From Pseudomonas alkylphenolica (GTDB taxonomy: Bacteria > Pseudomonadota > Gammaproteobacteria > Pseudomonadales > Pseudomonadaceae), in NCBI RefSeq assembly GCF_004025535.1, contig NZ_QJRG01000044.1, positions 372,001-436,000 of the forward strand: a stretch of 64,000 nt of DNA, in the 5' to 3' direction. The notes beneath the pieces are model-generated. The model saw only the letters and a program-made list of their open reading frames with translations, was not told the DNA's origin and searched no databases. Below, piece by piece: positions 31,331 to 39,887 of this stretch; the stretch's first letter is position 1; each line of letters opens with the position of its first letter. Made by a program: the position numbers and the translations under genes.

Positions 31331-32284
31331 GTGCGCCAGCGTTATCTTGCCCTGCTCAGTGTGTTTGCCTGCCTGCCCGCGACAGCACTCACGTTCCAGA
31401 CCCGTCTGGAGAATATCGAGTGGAAGGTCGAAGGCGATCAGTTCGAGTGTCGATTGGTCCAGCCGGTTGCCGATTTCGGCAGCGGTGAGTTTGTTCGGCG
31501 TGCCGGTGAACAGGCTACCTTCCAGTTGCGCTCGAGCACCAATGTACTGGGTACGGGGTCAGCGACCTTGCTCGCCGCCGCTGCACCGTGGCAGCCGGGT
31601 CGCGGGGACATCAATCTCGGCTCGGTGCGTATGGCGCGCAACGGGGTGCTGTTCAACAGCAGCCAGGGTCAGGCCAGCCGCCTGATCAACGGCTTGCTCG
31701 ACGGCCGTAGTACCGTGGTGCGCAACTTTGCGGGCGAAGCCGGGCGGTCGATGGAAGTGCGCTTGCTGCCGGTGAAGTTCAGCAAGGCCTACGCCGATTA
31801 TCAGCTGTGCGCCGCCAAACTGTTGCCGATGAACTACGACCAGGTACGCCAGACCCGGGTGGGCTTTCCGGGCGGTGGCATAGACCTGGACGCCGATGCC
31901 AAAGCGCGGCTTGATGTCATATTGGCCTTCCTCAAGGCCGATCCTACGGTCAACCACGTCGAACTCAATGGCCACTCTGACAACAGTGGCAATCGCCTGA
32001 CCAACCGTGACCTGTCCCGGCGCCGGGCCCTGGCGGTCATGGAGTACCTGAAAGCCAACGGCATCCCGGAAGACCAGATCACCGTGCGTTTTCATGGTGA
32101 GCGCTATCCGTTGGCGGCCAACAATTCCGCGAGTAATCGTGCGCGTAATCGGCGTGTGAACATAGAGCTTGATCGCGTCATGCCGGTTGAGAACCCAGTG
32201 GAGCAGGCCGCGCAGAAACCGCCAGTCCCGGTCTCGACACCCGCGGTACAGAACGACGTCAGCACGTCGTCTGCTAAGTCCTGA
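31331..32284 (+). CDS. motY: flagellar motor T-ring protein MotY
   Basis: An OmpA-like protein of 317 residues with a signal peptide (cleavage after TALT or nearby), a distinct N-terminal half, and a C-terminal peptidoglycan-binding domain ([20 protein letters not shown] near residues 215-234). MotY surrounds the flagellar basal body and helps anchor stators in polar-flagellate gammaproteobacteria. The start is GTG at 31331, six bases after GGAG; the in-frame GTG at 31319 would bury that Shine-Dalgarno in coding sequence. It lies between pyrC and argG, as in P. aeruginosa. Confidence 0.88.
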   Translation: MRQRYLALLSVFACLPATALTFQTRLENIEWKVEGDQFECRLVQPVADFGSGEFVRRAGEQATFQLRSSTNVLGTGSATLLAAAAPWQPGRGDINLGSVRMARNGVLFNSSQGQASRLINGLLDGRSTVVRNFAGEAGRSMEVRLLPVKFSKAYADYQLCAAKLLPMNYDQVRQTRVGFPGGGIDLDADAKARLDVILAFLKADPTVNHVELNGHSDNSGNRLTNRDLSRRRALAVMEYLKANGIPEDQITVRFHGERYPLAANNSASNRARNRRVNIELDRVMPVENPVEQAAQKPPVPVSTPAVQNDVSTSSAKS

Positions 32285-32317
32285 GGTGCGACCGTCCGTC
32301 GCGCCGTCGACAGATCC

Positions 32318-32354
32318 TGTCGCTTTGTCGTCACAAGCTGTCGCCCCACTGTAA
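32318..32354. promoter_or_regulatory. ArgR operator upstream of argG
   Basis: TGTCGC-N8-CA (32318-32333) and TGTCGC-N8-AA (32339-32354) are direct repeats exactly 21 bp apart, the geometry seen at argF. The second is a perfect half-site. It overlaps the -35 region of a possible promoter with TAGAAT at 32373-32378. Confidence 0.78.
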
Positions 32355-32413
32355 TTTTTGCGGCAAGGCCGGTAGAATCGACGGCTTTCCGTAAAACCCC
32401 GTGGAGTGATGGC

Positions 32414-33631
32414 ATGGCGGACGTAAAAAAGGTCGTACTGGCGTATTCCGGCGGCCTTGATACTTCGGTGATTCTCAAGTGGCTGCAGGATACCTACAAC
32501 TGTGAAGTGGTGACTTTCACCGCCGACCTGGGGCAGGGCGAGGAGGTCGAACCGGCCCGCGCCAAGGCTCAGGCCATGGGCGTGAAGGAAATCTATATCG
32601 ATGACCTGCGCGAAGAGTTCGTGCGCGACTTCGTCTTCCCGATGTTCCGCGCCAACACCGTTTACGAAGGCGAGTACCTGCTGGGTACTTCCATCGCTCG
32701 TCCGTTGATTGCCAAACGCCTGATCGAAATCGCCAATGAAACCGGCGCCGACGCCATTTCCCATGGTGCGACCGGTAAAGGCAACGACCAGGTGCGTTTC
32801 GAACTGGGCGCCTATGCGCTCAAGCCAGGCGTCAAGGTTATCGCGCCATGGCGTGAGTGGGACCTGCTGTCCCGCGAAAAACTGATGGACTATGCCGAGA
32901 AGCATGCGATCCCGATCGAGCGTCACGGAAAAAAGAAATCTCCGTATTCGATGGACGCCAACCTGCTGCACATCTCCTACGAGGGTGGTGTACTGGAGGA
33001 TACCTGGACCGAACACGAAGAAGACATGTGGAAATGGACCAAGTCGCCAGAAGCCGCGCCGGACGTTCCTACCTACCTGGAACTGACCTACCGCAACGGT
33101 GACATCGTTGCCCTGGACGGCGTTGAAATGACCCCGGCCACCGTACTGGCCACCCTGAACCGCATCGGCGGCGAAAACGGTATCGGTCGTCTCGACATCG
33201 TCGAGAACCGCTATGTCGGCATGAAGTCCCGTGGTTGCTACGAGACCCCGGGCGGCACCATCATGCTGCGCGCTCACCGCGCCATCGAGTCGATTACCCT
33301 GGACCGCGAAGTCGCTCACCTCAAAGACGAGCTGATGCCCAAGTACGCCAGTCTGATCTACACCGGCTACTGGTGGAGCCCTGAGCGCTTGATGCTGCAA
33401 CAGATGATCGATGCTTCCCAGGTCAACGTGAACGGCGTTGTGCGCCTGAAGCTGTACAAAGGCAACGTCATCGTCACCGGCCGCAAGTCTGATGACTCGC
33501 TGTTCGATGCCAACATCGCAACTTTCGAAGAAGACGGCGGTGCTTACAACCAGGCCGATGCTGCCGGCTTCATCAAGCTCAATGCGCTGCGTATGCGTAT
33601 TGCGGCAAACAAGGGTCGTTCGCTGATCTGA
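32414..33631 (+). CDS. argG: argininosuccinate synthase
   Basis: An enzyme of 405 residues that condenses citrulline and aspartate using ATP, the penultimate step of arginine synthesis. The PP-loop motif AYSGGLDTS is at residues 10-18, and [10 protein letters not shown] and [15 protein letters not shown] are conserved. The start ATG follows GTGGAGTG by five bases. It is preceded by an ArgR operator and ended by a strong terminator, so it is a single-gene unit under arginine control together with argF. Confidence 0.96.
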   Translation: MADVKKVVLAYSGGLDTSVILKWLQDTYNCEVVTFTADLGQGEEVEPARAKAQAMGVKEIYIDDLREEFVRDFVFPMFRANTVYEGEYLLGTSIARPLIAKRLIEIANETGADAISHGATGKGNDQVRFELGAYALKPGVKVIAPWREWDLLSREKLMDYAEKHAIPIERHGKKKSPYSMDANLLHISYEGGVLEDTWTEHEEDMWKWTKSPEAAPDVPTYLELTYRNGDIVALDGVEMTPATVLATLNRIGGENGIGRLDIVENRYVGMKSRGCYETPGGTIMLRAHRAIESITLDREVAHLKDELMPKYASLIYTGYWWSPERLMLQQMIDASQVNVNGVVRLKLYKGNVIVTGRKSDDSLFDANIATFEEDGGAYNQADAAGFIKLNALRMRIAANKGRSLI

Positions 33632-33644
33632 ACCACCTCTTGAG

Positions 33645-33676
33645 AAAAGCCCCGGCCTGGTCCGGGGCTTTTTTTT
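33645..33676. terminator. argG terminator
   Basis: AAAAGCCCCGG and TCCGGGGCTTTT pair around CCTGG, followed by eight Ts. On the other strand it overlaps the stop codon of the orphan membrane protein gene and could terminate that as well. Confidence 0.92.
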
Positions 33677-34223
33677 ACCTGCCCATCGGCTGAATGTTCA
33701 GTGTCGTGCGCGTACCGGTCTCAAGGTTGTGAACGATCCAGTGAGTACAGTGTGATTCAGTCTGGTTCAGTGCAAGGTTGATAAGGTGCTTTAGCAACTG
33801 ATCGGTTTTAGCGCCACTCACCGTAATCGTCACAGTTACCTGGGTACTGTTCAGTAAAGATTTCGGGGCGAGGGTCGATAGAGCGTTTTTATCGGGTGGG
33901 GTGTCGTTGGCTTCATTATTATTCGTTAGTTGCCTCTCTTCATGTGTGGCAGTGTCTGTCGGTTTTTCCAGAGTGTTGAGTGCAGCGGGAAGAACGGCAT
34001 TGTTCAGGTCAGCGGTTGGCGGTGTAAATAGCGTCTTGTTATTGAAGTTAAGTGTCAGGAAGAACAGCACAGTCAGAAAAAATGGAAAACCAACCAAAAA
34101 CCAGGTGTAGATGTTCTGACTGTCCTCGCTTAAAAAAGGAAGCGATGCCAGTGCGGAAGCTTCGATAATGCCGGCGAATATCGCAATGATGGTCAAAGGG
34201 CTTTTCGGCTCTGCATTGCTCAT
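33675..34223 (-). CDS. orphan two-helix membrane protein, function unknown
   Basis: I do not recognise a named family. The protein has 182 residues: two membrane helices (about 10-30 and 38-58), then a pattern FLTLNFNNKTLFTPP. A long polar, Asn/Thr-rich linker follows, and a C-terminal region rich in beta strand, VTVTITVSGAK to the end. The two-helix-plus-LNF module resembles anchors I have seen in accessory proteins of several bacteria, so the tail may be a cytoplasmic effector or sensor. GGAGG eight bases before the ATG supports it as a real gene. Codon use is clearly AT-richer than its neighbours, suggesting recent acquisition between argG and the regulator gene. Confidence 0.65.
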   Translation of the reverse strand: MSNAEPKSPLTIIAIFAGIIEASALASLPFLSEDSQNIYTWFLVGFPFFLTVLFFLTLNFNNKTLFTPPTADLNNAVLPAALNTLEKPTDTATHEERQLTNNNEANDTPPDKNALSTLAPKSLLNSTQVTVTITVSGAKTDQLLKHLINLALNQTESHCTHWIVHNLETGTRTTLNIQPMGR

Positions 34224-34642
34224 GGCCGTAACCTCCGCGTCGAGTTAGCCTTCACGCAACTATTCGGGAAAAGAGACTGGATGGGCAGTGGGCGAGATTT
34301 CTGTTTAGGGAACTAATTACCCTCTTAAGTGCGTCGGTCTTATAGTAAGCGGTAAATATCAAACAGTGATATAGGACTTTTCCTGCGTGTTTTATGGTGT
34401 TGTTAGCTGGGTTATTTTTGCGGTTTAGTGTTACTTTGGATTATGAAGATTGGCCTGCACTTCGCGGTGGATTTGGTGCGACTGTCTGCATCAATAATTT
34501 CAATTTTTGTAGGACTAATCCTTTGTGAGTGTAGGTTTTATCCTTGTGTGCATTTGCTCGCGGGCGCCGCAATACAATAAGCCGTGTGACTAGGCTATTG
34601 TGCGGGCTCAAAAAATCGAACAGCGAACAATTGGATCTGCCC
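34224..34642. other. AT-rich intergenic region (419 bases), no gene seen
   Basis: The spacer between the divergent orphan membrane protein gene and the response regulator gene is markedly AT-rich. It has many short T- and A-runs but no open frame with a ribosome binding site and no clear hairpin. It presumably carries both promoters; I could not assign boxes with confidence. Confidence 0.5.
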
Positions 34643-35269
34643 ATGAATAAAGTGCTGATCGTGGATGATCATCCGGTCATTCGCCTGGCGGTACGCATGC
34701 TGATGGAACGGCATGGTTATGAAGTCATCGCGGAGACGGACAATGGTGTAGACGCTTTGCAACTGGCGCGTGAACATGATCCGAACATTGTCATTCTGGA
34801 CATCGGTATTCCCAAGCTCGATGGCCTTGAAGTCATCGCTCGCCTCACCTGTACAGTTCCTGGGGCCAAGGTGCTGGTATTGACCTCCCAGGCGCCAGGG
34901 CACTTTTCCATGCGCTGCATGCAGGCGGGTGCTGCGGGTTATGTCTGCAAGCAGCAGGATCTCACCGAACTGCTCAGTGCAATCAAGGCCGTACTGTCCG
35001 GCTACAGTTACTTCCCGAACCAGGCGCTGCATTCGGTGCGTTCCAACCTGGGAGGCATCAGCGAGGCTGACATGGTTGAGCGCTTGTCGGGGCGGGAGAT
35101 GATGGTCCTGCAACAACTGGCCCGGGGTAAGACCAACAAGGAAATTGCCGATGGCATGTTTCTAAGCAACAAAACTGTCAGTACCTACAAGACGCGGCTG
35201 TTACTCAAGCTCAACGCGCGTTCATTGGTAGACCTGATTGAACTGGCACAGCGCAACGGCCTGGTGTGA
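34643..35269 (+). CDS. NarL/FixJ-type response regulator
   Basis: A response regulator of 208 residues with a receiver domain (acidic pocket Asp8-Asp9, phospho-acceptor Asp53 in VILDIGIPKLDG) and a C-terminal LuxR-type helix-turn-helix (about 145-205, with GKTNKEIADGMFLSNKTVSTY). It resembles the BvgA/RocA group of fimbrial or biofilm regulators in Pseudomonas, but no cognate kinase lies nearby. The ATG at 34643 gives the normal receiver start; the frame open back to 34544 adds no domain. A bidirectional terminator follows. Confidence 0.85.
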   Translation: MNKVLIVDDHPVIRLAVRMLMERHGYEVIAETDNGVDALQLAREHDPNIVILDIGIPKLDGLEVIARLTCTVPGAKVLVLTSQAPGHFSMRCMQAGAAGYVCKQQDLTELLSAIKAVLSGYSYFPNQALHSVRSNLGGISEADMVERLSGREMMVLQQLARGKTNKEIADGMFLSNKTVSTYKTRLLLKLNARSLVDLIELAQRNGLV

Positions 35270-35280
35270 CGAGCCAATAA

Positions 35281-35313
35281 ACAAGAAAGCCTCCTTCAAG
35301 GAGGCTTTCTTGT
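35281..35313. terminator. terminator after the response regulator gene
   Basis: ACAAGAAAGCCTCC pairs with GGAGGCTTTCTTGT over 14 bases around TTCAA. It serves the regulator gene and, from the other side, the small PA3496-family gene. Confidence 0.88.
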
Positions 35314-35347
35314 GAAAGATGTAGCTGATGGGCGTGAGAGGGAGCGC

Positions 35348-35521
35348 TCAGAGATCGAAATCGTAGTCGGCCAGTTGCTTCTTCAAGCGGCGCTCTTCCA
35401 GAAGGTTGTCAATGGTGCGGCGTTTACTCAGGTTGGTCTTCGCTGTTTCAACCGGTTCGTCAACCGGATCCTCCGCAACCACTTCGTCATCTACATCCAG
35501 GTCTTCTTTATCGGTGCTCAT
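35348..35521 (-). CDS. PA3496-family small protein
   Basis: A 57-residue, highly acidic and then basic protein starting MSTDKEDLDVDDE, with a conserved-looking C-terminal half, SKRRTIDNLLEERRLKKQL, and ending ADYDFDL. It resembles PA3496 of P. aeruginosa, which likewise sits next to nth; I recall the family being listed as a putative envelope-integrity factor. No membrane segment or catalytic motif is visible. The helical charged C-terminus suggests a small adaptor. The stop at 35348 is followed by the shared terminator. Confidence 0.78.
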   Translation of the reverse strand: MSTDKEDLDVDDEVVAEDPVDEPVETAKTNLSKRRTIDNLLEERRLKKQLADYDFDL

Positions 35522-35626
35522 AAGTCACTCCAAGCCGAGAGGGCCATTGGCGCACCTTATAGCGAGAATCCGTGAGCGGGTAAAAAAGATTTTTTCAATC
35601 GACCGGGCACAATTTTAACTATCTTC

Positions 35627-36265
35627 TCAATCGTCCGAGGTTTTCTGCTTGTATTCGCACAAATCTTCGATTCGGCAACTGCCACAACGTGGTTTGCGCG
35701 CGAGGCACACGTAGCGTCCGTGGAGGATCAGCCAGTGATGAGCGTCGAGCAGGTAGGCCTTTGGCACAAACTTCAATAGCGCCTTTTCCACTTCCAGCAC
35801 TGTCTTGCCCGGGGCAATACCGGTGCGATTGCTGACCCGGAAGATATGCGTGTCTACCGCCATTGCCAGTTGCCGGAAGGCGGTGTTGAGCACCACGTTG
35901 GCGGTCTTGCGCCCTACGCCTGGCAGAGCTTCGAGTGCCTCGCGGGTTTCGGGCACCTGGCTGCCGTGTTGTTCGATCAGTAGCCGGCAGGTCTCGATGA
36001 CGTTGCGGGCCTTGCTGTTGTACAAGCCGATGGTCTTTATGTATTGCGAGAGTCCTTCTACGCCCAGTGCGTAGATGGCTTCCGGGGTGTTGGCGACCGG
36101 ATACAGCTTGGCCGTCGCCTTGTTCACGCTGACGTCGGTAGCCTGGGCCGAAAGAATGACCGAAATCAGCAGCTCGAAGGGGGAGGTATAGGCCAGTTCT
36201 GTCTTCGGCTCAGGGTTGTCTTCGTGCAGCCTGCGAAATATTTCCAGGCGTTTGGCAGCATTCAT
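35627..36265 (-). CDS. nth: endonuclease III
   Basis: A DNA glycosylase/AP lyase of 212 residues that removes oxidised pyrimidines. The helix-hairpin-helix LPGVGRKTANVV carries the catalytic Lys120, Asp138 is in VDTHIFRV, and the C-terminal [4Fe-4S] ligands are Cys187, Cys194, Cys197 and Cys203. It lies four bases after rnfE in the same direction, so it is the last gene of the rnf operon, as in many gammaproteobacteria. The ATG at 36265 gives the standard length. Confidence 0.95.
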   Translation of the reverse strand: MNAAKRLEIFRRLHEDNPEPKTELAYTSPFELLISVILSAQATDVSVNKATAKLYPVANTPEAIYALGVEGLSQYIKTIGLYNSKARNVIETCRLLIEQHGSQVPETREALEALPGVGRKTANVVLNTAFRQLAMAVDTHIFRVSNRTGIAPGKTVLEVEKALLKFVPKAYLLDAHHWLILHGRYVCLARKPRCGSCRIEDLCEYKQKTSDD

Positions 36266-36269
36266 GGGG

Positions 36270-36794
36270 TCAACGCTTTCCTTGACGGCGAGTGAGGGCG
36301 TGCCGCAGGCAAACCCGGTTGTACAGGGCCAGCAACAGGCCCAACAGAAGCAGCGCACCGGGGAGCAGTGCAACCAGACGAATACTCGCCCAGCCTGCCA
36401 ACACTTCGCGGCACGCCCCCAGTGCGACGCACAGGCCGGCGAATGCGCCCAGCCATTGAGCGACGCTTTGCCAGCGGCGTTGTTCGCCTTGTGCGTATTG
36501 GAAAACCACGCATTGTACGGCGATCAACGCCGGATAGGGACTTAGCGACTGATACAACGGCAAGGCCCAGGCACGCAGCCCCAAGTCCAGGCAGGTGGCT
36601 AGCATGGCGGCCAACAACACGCTGGCCACCATCCTGGCGCGGGGCTCCAGCCAGCGCTGCAATGGGTTCAGGAGCAGATGATGAAGGGTAATCAGTGACA
36701 CGCCAAAAATGGCAATGGCGCACGCACCGAGCAGCGTCTGGGTTGCCCCCAGCATGAGCGCGAGGCTCACTGCAGCCAGCCAGTGTCTATTCAC
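36270..36794 (-). CDS. rnfE: RnfE-like membrane subunit, shortened and divergent
   Basis: An integral membrane protein of 174 residues, about 55 shorter than E. coli RsxE (recalled as 231). It retains LYQSL, a PALIAVQCVV segment aligned with the family's second conserved cysteine (here Cys95), and GACREVLAG, but it lacks the N-terminal LGLCP segment with the first cysteine. The start is GTG at 36794, six bases after GGGGAGG; this overlaps the rnfG stop region by eight bases. Its place between rnfG and nth is the normal rnfE position. Function in this altered complex is uncertain. Confidence 0.75.
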   Translation of the reverse strand: MNRHWLAAVSLALMLGATQTLLGACAIAIFGVSLITLHHLLLNPLQRWLEPRARMVASVLLAAMLATCLDLGLRAWALPLYQSLSPYPALIAVQCVVFQYAQGEQRRWQSVAQWLGAFAGLCVALGACREVLAGWASIRLVALLPGALLLLGLLLALYNRVCLRHALTRRQGKR

Positions 36795-37404
36795 TGTGAG
36801 CCTCCCCAAGCAAGCGCTGGCGGTGATCGTCGAAGTAGCGCAACGCATCGTGTACAGCATTAATGGCTGCACGTGAAGTAACAGTCGCACCTGCCAATTG
36901 GTCGAACTGGCCGCTGTCGCGCTTCAGGGCCCAGCCAGCATCGGGGGTGGTTTGACGGCTCGCGCCATTGAAATGCTCCAGCCAATGGTTACCGGTTTCC
37001 ACCAGTCTGGCGCCCAGGCCGGGTGTTTCCTGTTGACGCAGTACGGTGGTGCCGATGACACGTCCCTGGTTGTCGATGGCAATCAGCAGTTCGAGAGGTC
37101 CTCCGTAGCCTTGTGCTTTGCTGTGGAGTACCACGGCCGTGGCCTGCCCGTTCAATGTGGCGCGATAACCCGCTATGAGTTGGCTGTGTGCCAGAGCGGA
37201 GTCGTTCAGCACCAAGGGCGCCTCCAGGGGCTGGTTGTCATAGGATACAGGCGGCAGAACGCCAAGCCAGGTGCGCGCTTTGAGCGTTTGTTGTGCCAGG
37301 GTGATCGTGGGCGCAAACACGTGCTGCCAGGCTACAGCGATACCCACCGTCAACAGAGTGATCAGCAACACTAGCGCGCCACTGCGAACCGTTGTGCGGT
37401 TCAT
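36787..37404 (-). CDS. rnfG: RnfG-like FMN-bearing subunit
   Basis: A protein of 205 residues with one N-terminal membrane helix (about 8-26) and a periplasmic FMN-binding domain. The flavin attachment motif reads AGATVT (171-176), with Thr174 as the expected covalent FMN site after action of ApbE. It is part of the electron relay of Rnf. It overlaps rnfD by four bases. Canonical RnfG has S or T at the first motif position; alanine here is a mild deviation. Confidence 0.88.
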   Translation of the reverse strand: MNRTTVRSGALVLLITLLTVGIAVAWQHVFAPTITLAQQTLKARTWLGVLPPVSYDNQPLEAPLVLNDSALAHSQLIAGYRATLNGQATAVVLHSKAQGYGGPLELLIAIDNQGRVIGTTVLRQQETPGLGARLVETGNHWLEHFNGASRQTTPDAGWALKRDSGQFDQLAGATVTSRAAINAVHDALRYFDDHRQRLLGEAHSE

Positions 37405-38384
37405 GGGAACACCGCTTGCCGACGTCCGGCCCAGCGCTCCAGTGCCGGTACACAGAGGTTCATCAGGAGTACCGCGAAGGCGGTACCGTCAGGGTAGTTC
37501 CCCCAGGTGCGGATCAGGTAGATCAGCAAGCCCATGCCAATGCCGAACACTAGCTTGGCCTGCGGCAATCTGGGTCCGGAGATCGGCTCAGTGGCAATAA
37601 AAAATGCCGCCAGCATGGTTGAGCCGCTGAGCAGGTGCAGCAACGGTGAGCCGTTGGAGTCGGAGCCCGAGCCGTTCCAGCATACAAGGCTGATCACAAA
37701 CAGGCTTGCAAGCAAGCCGACCGGCGCGTGCCAGCTGATGATCTTGCGCTGCAGCAGCAGTAGACCGCCCAATAGAAAAGCCAGGTTGACCCATTCGCCG
37801 CCTTTGCCGCCGTAGTGGCCAAAGCCTGGATGACTGGCGAACAGTTCGTCCAGGGTCAGGCTGCGATTGTTGCGCAAGCCGTCAAGGATGGTCGCCTGGG
37901 CCCAGGCGTCCGGTTGCTCGCTGCTCAGGCCAAAGACGTGCTGCAGGCTGGTGGCGAGATCGAGCAATTGCGCGCCGGGCCATTGGGTCATGTGCTGCGG
38001 GAAAGTCAGCAGGACTGCGGCATAGCCCAGCATGGCCGGGTTGAACAGGTTTTTACCCACGCCGCCGTAGAGATGTTTGCCTACGGCGATGGCGCTTGCC
38101 GTAGCGATTACCGGGACCCACCAGGGGGCATAGGCGGGGAGCGCGGCAGCCAGCAGGGTGGCGCTGACCAGTGCGCTGCCATCATTGAGCGAGGCGAGAA
38201 CCGGCTGGCGCTGAAGTTTGAGCAGCAGGGCTTCACTTGCCAGGGCGGTGGTCACACAGAGCAGCAACGAGAACAGCAGCCCCCAGCCATGTTGCCAAAG
38301 CAGTGTCAGTACGCCCGGCAGGCAGGCCAGCAGCACCAGCATCATGCTGCTGCGCAGGCGATCCTGGGGGTCAGTGGCTGGCAT
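37401..38384 (-). CDS. rnfD: RnfD-like flavin-bearing membrane subunit
   Basis: A membrane protein of 327 residues with about nine helices. The conserved C-terminal run [17 protein letters not shown], followed by [16 protein letters not shown], is intact. The segment [12 protein letters not shown] aligns with the flavinylation segment of E. coli RsxD, so Thr165 is the likely FMN-bearing residue. The ATG at 38384 overlaps the end of rnfB by 14 bases. In canonical operons rnfC lies between rnfB and rnfD; here it does not. Confidence 0.88.
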   Translation of the reverse strand: MPATDPQDRLRSSMMLVLLACLPGVLTLLWQHGWGLLFSLLLCVTTALASEALLLKLQRQPVLASLNDGSALVSATLLAAALPAYAPWWVPVIATASAIAVGKHLYGGVGKNLFNPAMLGYAAVLLTFPQHMTQWPGAQLLDLATSLQHVFGLSSEQPDAWAQATILDGLRNNRSLTLDELFASHPGFGHYGGKGGEWVNLAFLLGGLLLLQRKIISWHAPVGLLASLFVISLVCWNGSGSDSNGSPLLHLLSGSTMLAAFFIATEPISGPRLPQAKLVFGIGMGLLIYLIRTWGNYPDGTAFAVLLMNLCVPALERWAGRRQAVFP

Positions 38385-39219
38385 CGGCACTGACCGGTTG
38401 CAAGGCTTGCAGGTGCGCCTGGGCGATTTGCGCCTCCTGCTCAAGTTCCACCAGTTGTACTCGCTGGGCATCGGTGGGTGTCTCGCCGAAGGCGCTTCTA
38501 GCTTTGCTGAGCTGTGCTCGACTCATGGCCGCCGCAATCTTGGCTTTTTTCAAGGCGGCGTCTGCGGCGGCTGCTTTCTGGGCCTTGACCCGCTCGATGG
38601 CGGCTTTGATTGGGTCATCGCTGACCGTTGTCTGGCTGCTGGCGGTCGGGGTTCGTTGGGTACGAATTGCACGCTCGGCCTGTTTACGTGTTTCATCGCG
38701 CTGCAGGCGGTTGTTGCGTGACTCGAAGCGGCGCCGTGCATGATTGCGTTTGTGGCTGCGTGCCGCCAGGGCCTCTGCGTCTGTGGCCATGCCACCGACA
38801 ATTGGCACGATGTTGCTATTGGCTCCTAGCGGTAGCAGGTCGATGCAGTCCACCGGGCAGGGCGCTACGCACAGGTCGCAGCCTGTGCATTCGGCGCGGA
38901 TCACCGTGTGCATCAATTTGGCTGCGCCGACAATTGCATCCACCGGGCAGGCCTGAATGCATTTTGTACATCCGATGCATTCGGCTTCGCGGATGTAGGC
39001 AACCTGAGGGGGTGCGCTGCCGCGTTCGGGGTCCAAGGTGATGATTGGCACATGCAGTAGCGCAGCCAGGGCGGCGATGGTCTCGCTGCCACCGGGAGGA
39101 CATTTATTGATCGCCTCGCCCTTGGCCAAACCCTCAGCATAGGGTTTGCAGCCCGGGTGGCCACACTTGCCGCACTGGGTCTGCGGTAGCAGGGCGTCGA
39201 TGCGTTGAATCAGACTCAT
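38371..39219 (-). CDS. rnfB: RnfB-like ferredoxin subunit with RnfC-like C-terminal tail, no membrane anchor
   Basis: A protein of 282 residues. The first [4Fe-4S] domain uses Cys16, Cys19, Cys24 and Cys40; two ferredoxin clusters follow at Cys81/84/87/91 and Cys111/114/117/121. Canonical RnfB begins with a membrane helix of about 27 residues; here the protein starts directly at [20 protein letters not shown], and the four-base overlap with rnfA fixes that start. After residue 150 a charged tail ([20 protein letters not shown], then [19 protein letters not shown]) resembles the C-terminal extension of RnfC, not RnfB. This suggests a fusion left by loss of rnfC. Confidence 0.85.
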   Translation of the reverse strand: MSLIQRIDALLPQTQCGKCGHPGCKPYAEGLAKGEAINKCPPGGSETIAALAALLHVPIITLDPERGSAPPQVAYIREAECIGCTKCIQACPVDAIVGAAKLMHTVIRAECTGCDLCVAPCPVDCIDLLPLGANSNIVPIVGGMATDAEALAARSHKRNHARRRFESRNNRLQRDETRKQAERAIRTQRTPTASSQTTVSDDPIKAAIERVKAQKAAAADAALKKAKIAAAMSRAQLSKARSAFGETPTDAQRVQLVELEQEAQIAQAHLQALQPVSADASH

Positions 39220-39797
39220 GATGTAAATAATCCGTTGAAGCCGAGAAACGCCAAGGCCATTACGCCGGCCCCGATCAATGCGATCGGCCAGCCACGAAAA
39301 CTCTCGGCAATAGCTTCATTATCGCTGCGTTCAAGCAGGTCGGCGAACAGCCCCAGCGCCAGCCAGAAACCCAGGCCTGCACCCAGGCTCCAGGCCAGGG
39401 TTTGCAGCGCACCGTAACCGCCTTCAGTGACCTGCAAAGTCAGCCCGAGCACTGCCACATTACTCAGCAACAAGGGCATCAAACCGTTAAAGGGCAGGGT
39501 GGGAACTGCGCGCGAGAGCAGGCCAAGCAGTGGCTCGATCAGCACGACACACAAGGGCAGAAAAACGAACAGGCGAAGGTATTCAAGTTGCAAGGGGTGC
39601 AAGGCGTACAGGTAAATCAATCGGCCCAGGTTACAGGTCACCACCAGTAATGTGAGCGTTGCCAGGCCCAGCGCATGAAGTCGACGGCGGTCGCAGTCCT
39701 TGGAAACGTTCAGGACCGGGTCGATGGCCAGTCCCTGGTGCAGGACCAGGTTGTTGATCAGCGCGGCGCTGATCAGGGCCAGGATGAATTCGCTCAT
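39216..39797 (-). CDS. rnfA: RnfA-like membrane subunit lacking cluster cysteines
   Basis: A six-helix membrane protein of 193 residues, equal in length to E. coli RsxA. The family features [17 protein letters not shown] and the end [20 protein letters not shown] are kept. However, the two cysteines that in canonical RnfA hold the intramembrane iron-sulfur cluster are replaced: Asp26 stands where GLCPF is expected (AIDPV), and Val114 where TTNCAVLG is expected (LSNVAVLG). It is the first gene of the rnf operon. The ATG at 39797 is used rather than the codon four residues earlier. Confidence 0.87.
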   Translation of the reverse strand: MSEFILALISAALINNLVLHQGLAIDPVLNVSKDCDRRRLHALGLATLTLLVVTCNLGRLIYLYALHPLQLEYLRLFVFLPLCVVLIEPLLGLLSRAVPTLPFNGLMPLLLSNVAVLGLTLQVTEGGYGALQTLAWSLGAGLGFWLALGLFADLLERSDNEAIAESFRGWPIALIGAGVMALAFLGFNGLFTS

Positions 39798-39887
39798 GGA
39801 GGTGCACATTGCCAGGGCTGTTCGCCATTATCCGGCAATGACGCGAGGATGAGAACGCCCCGGACGCAATTGTCCGGGGCGAGAGGC

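Noticed and set aside
31559..33400. A 613-residue open frame antisense to motY and argG
   Set aside because: Both sense genes are unambiguous; the antisense frame shows only biased composition.
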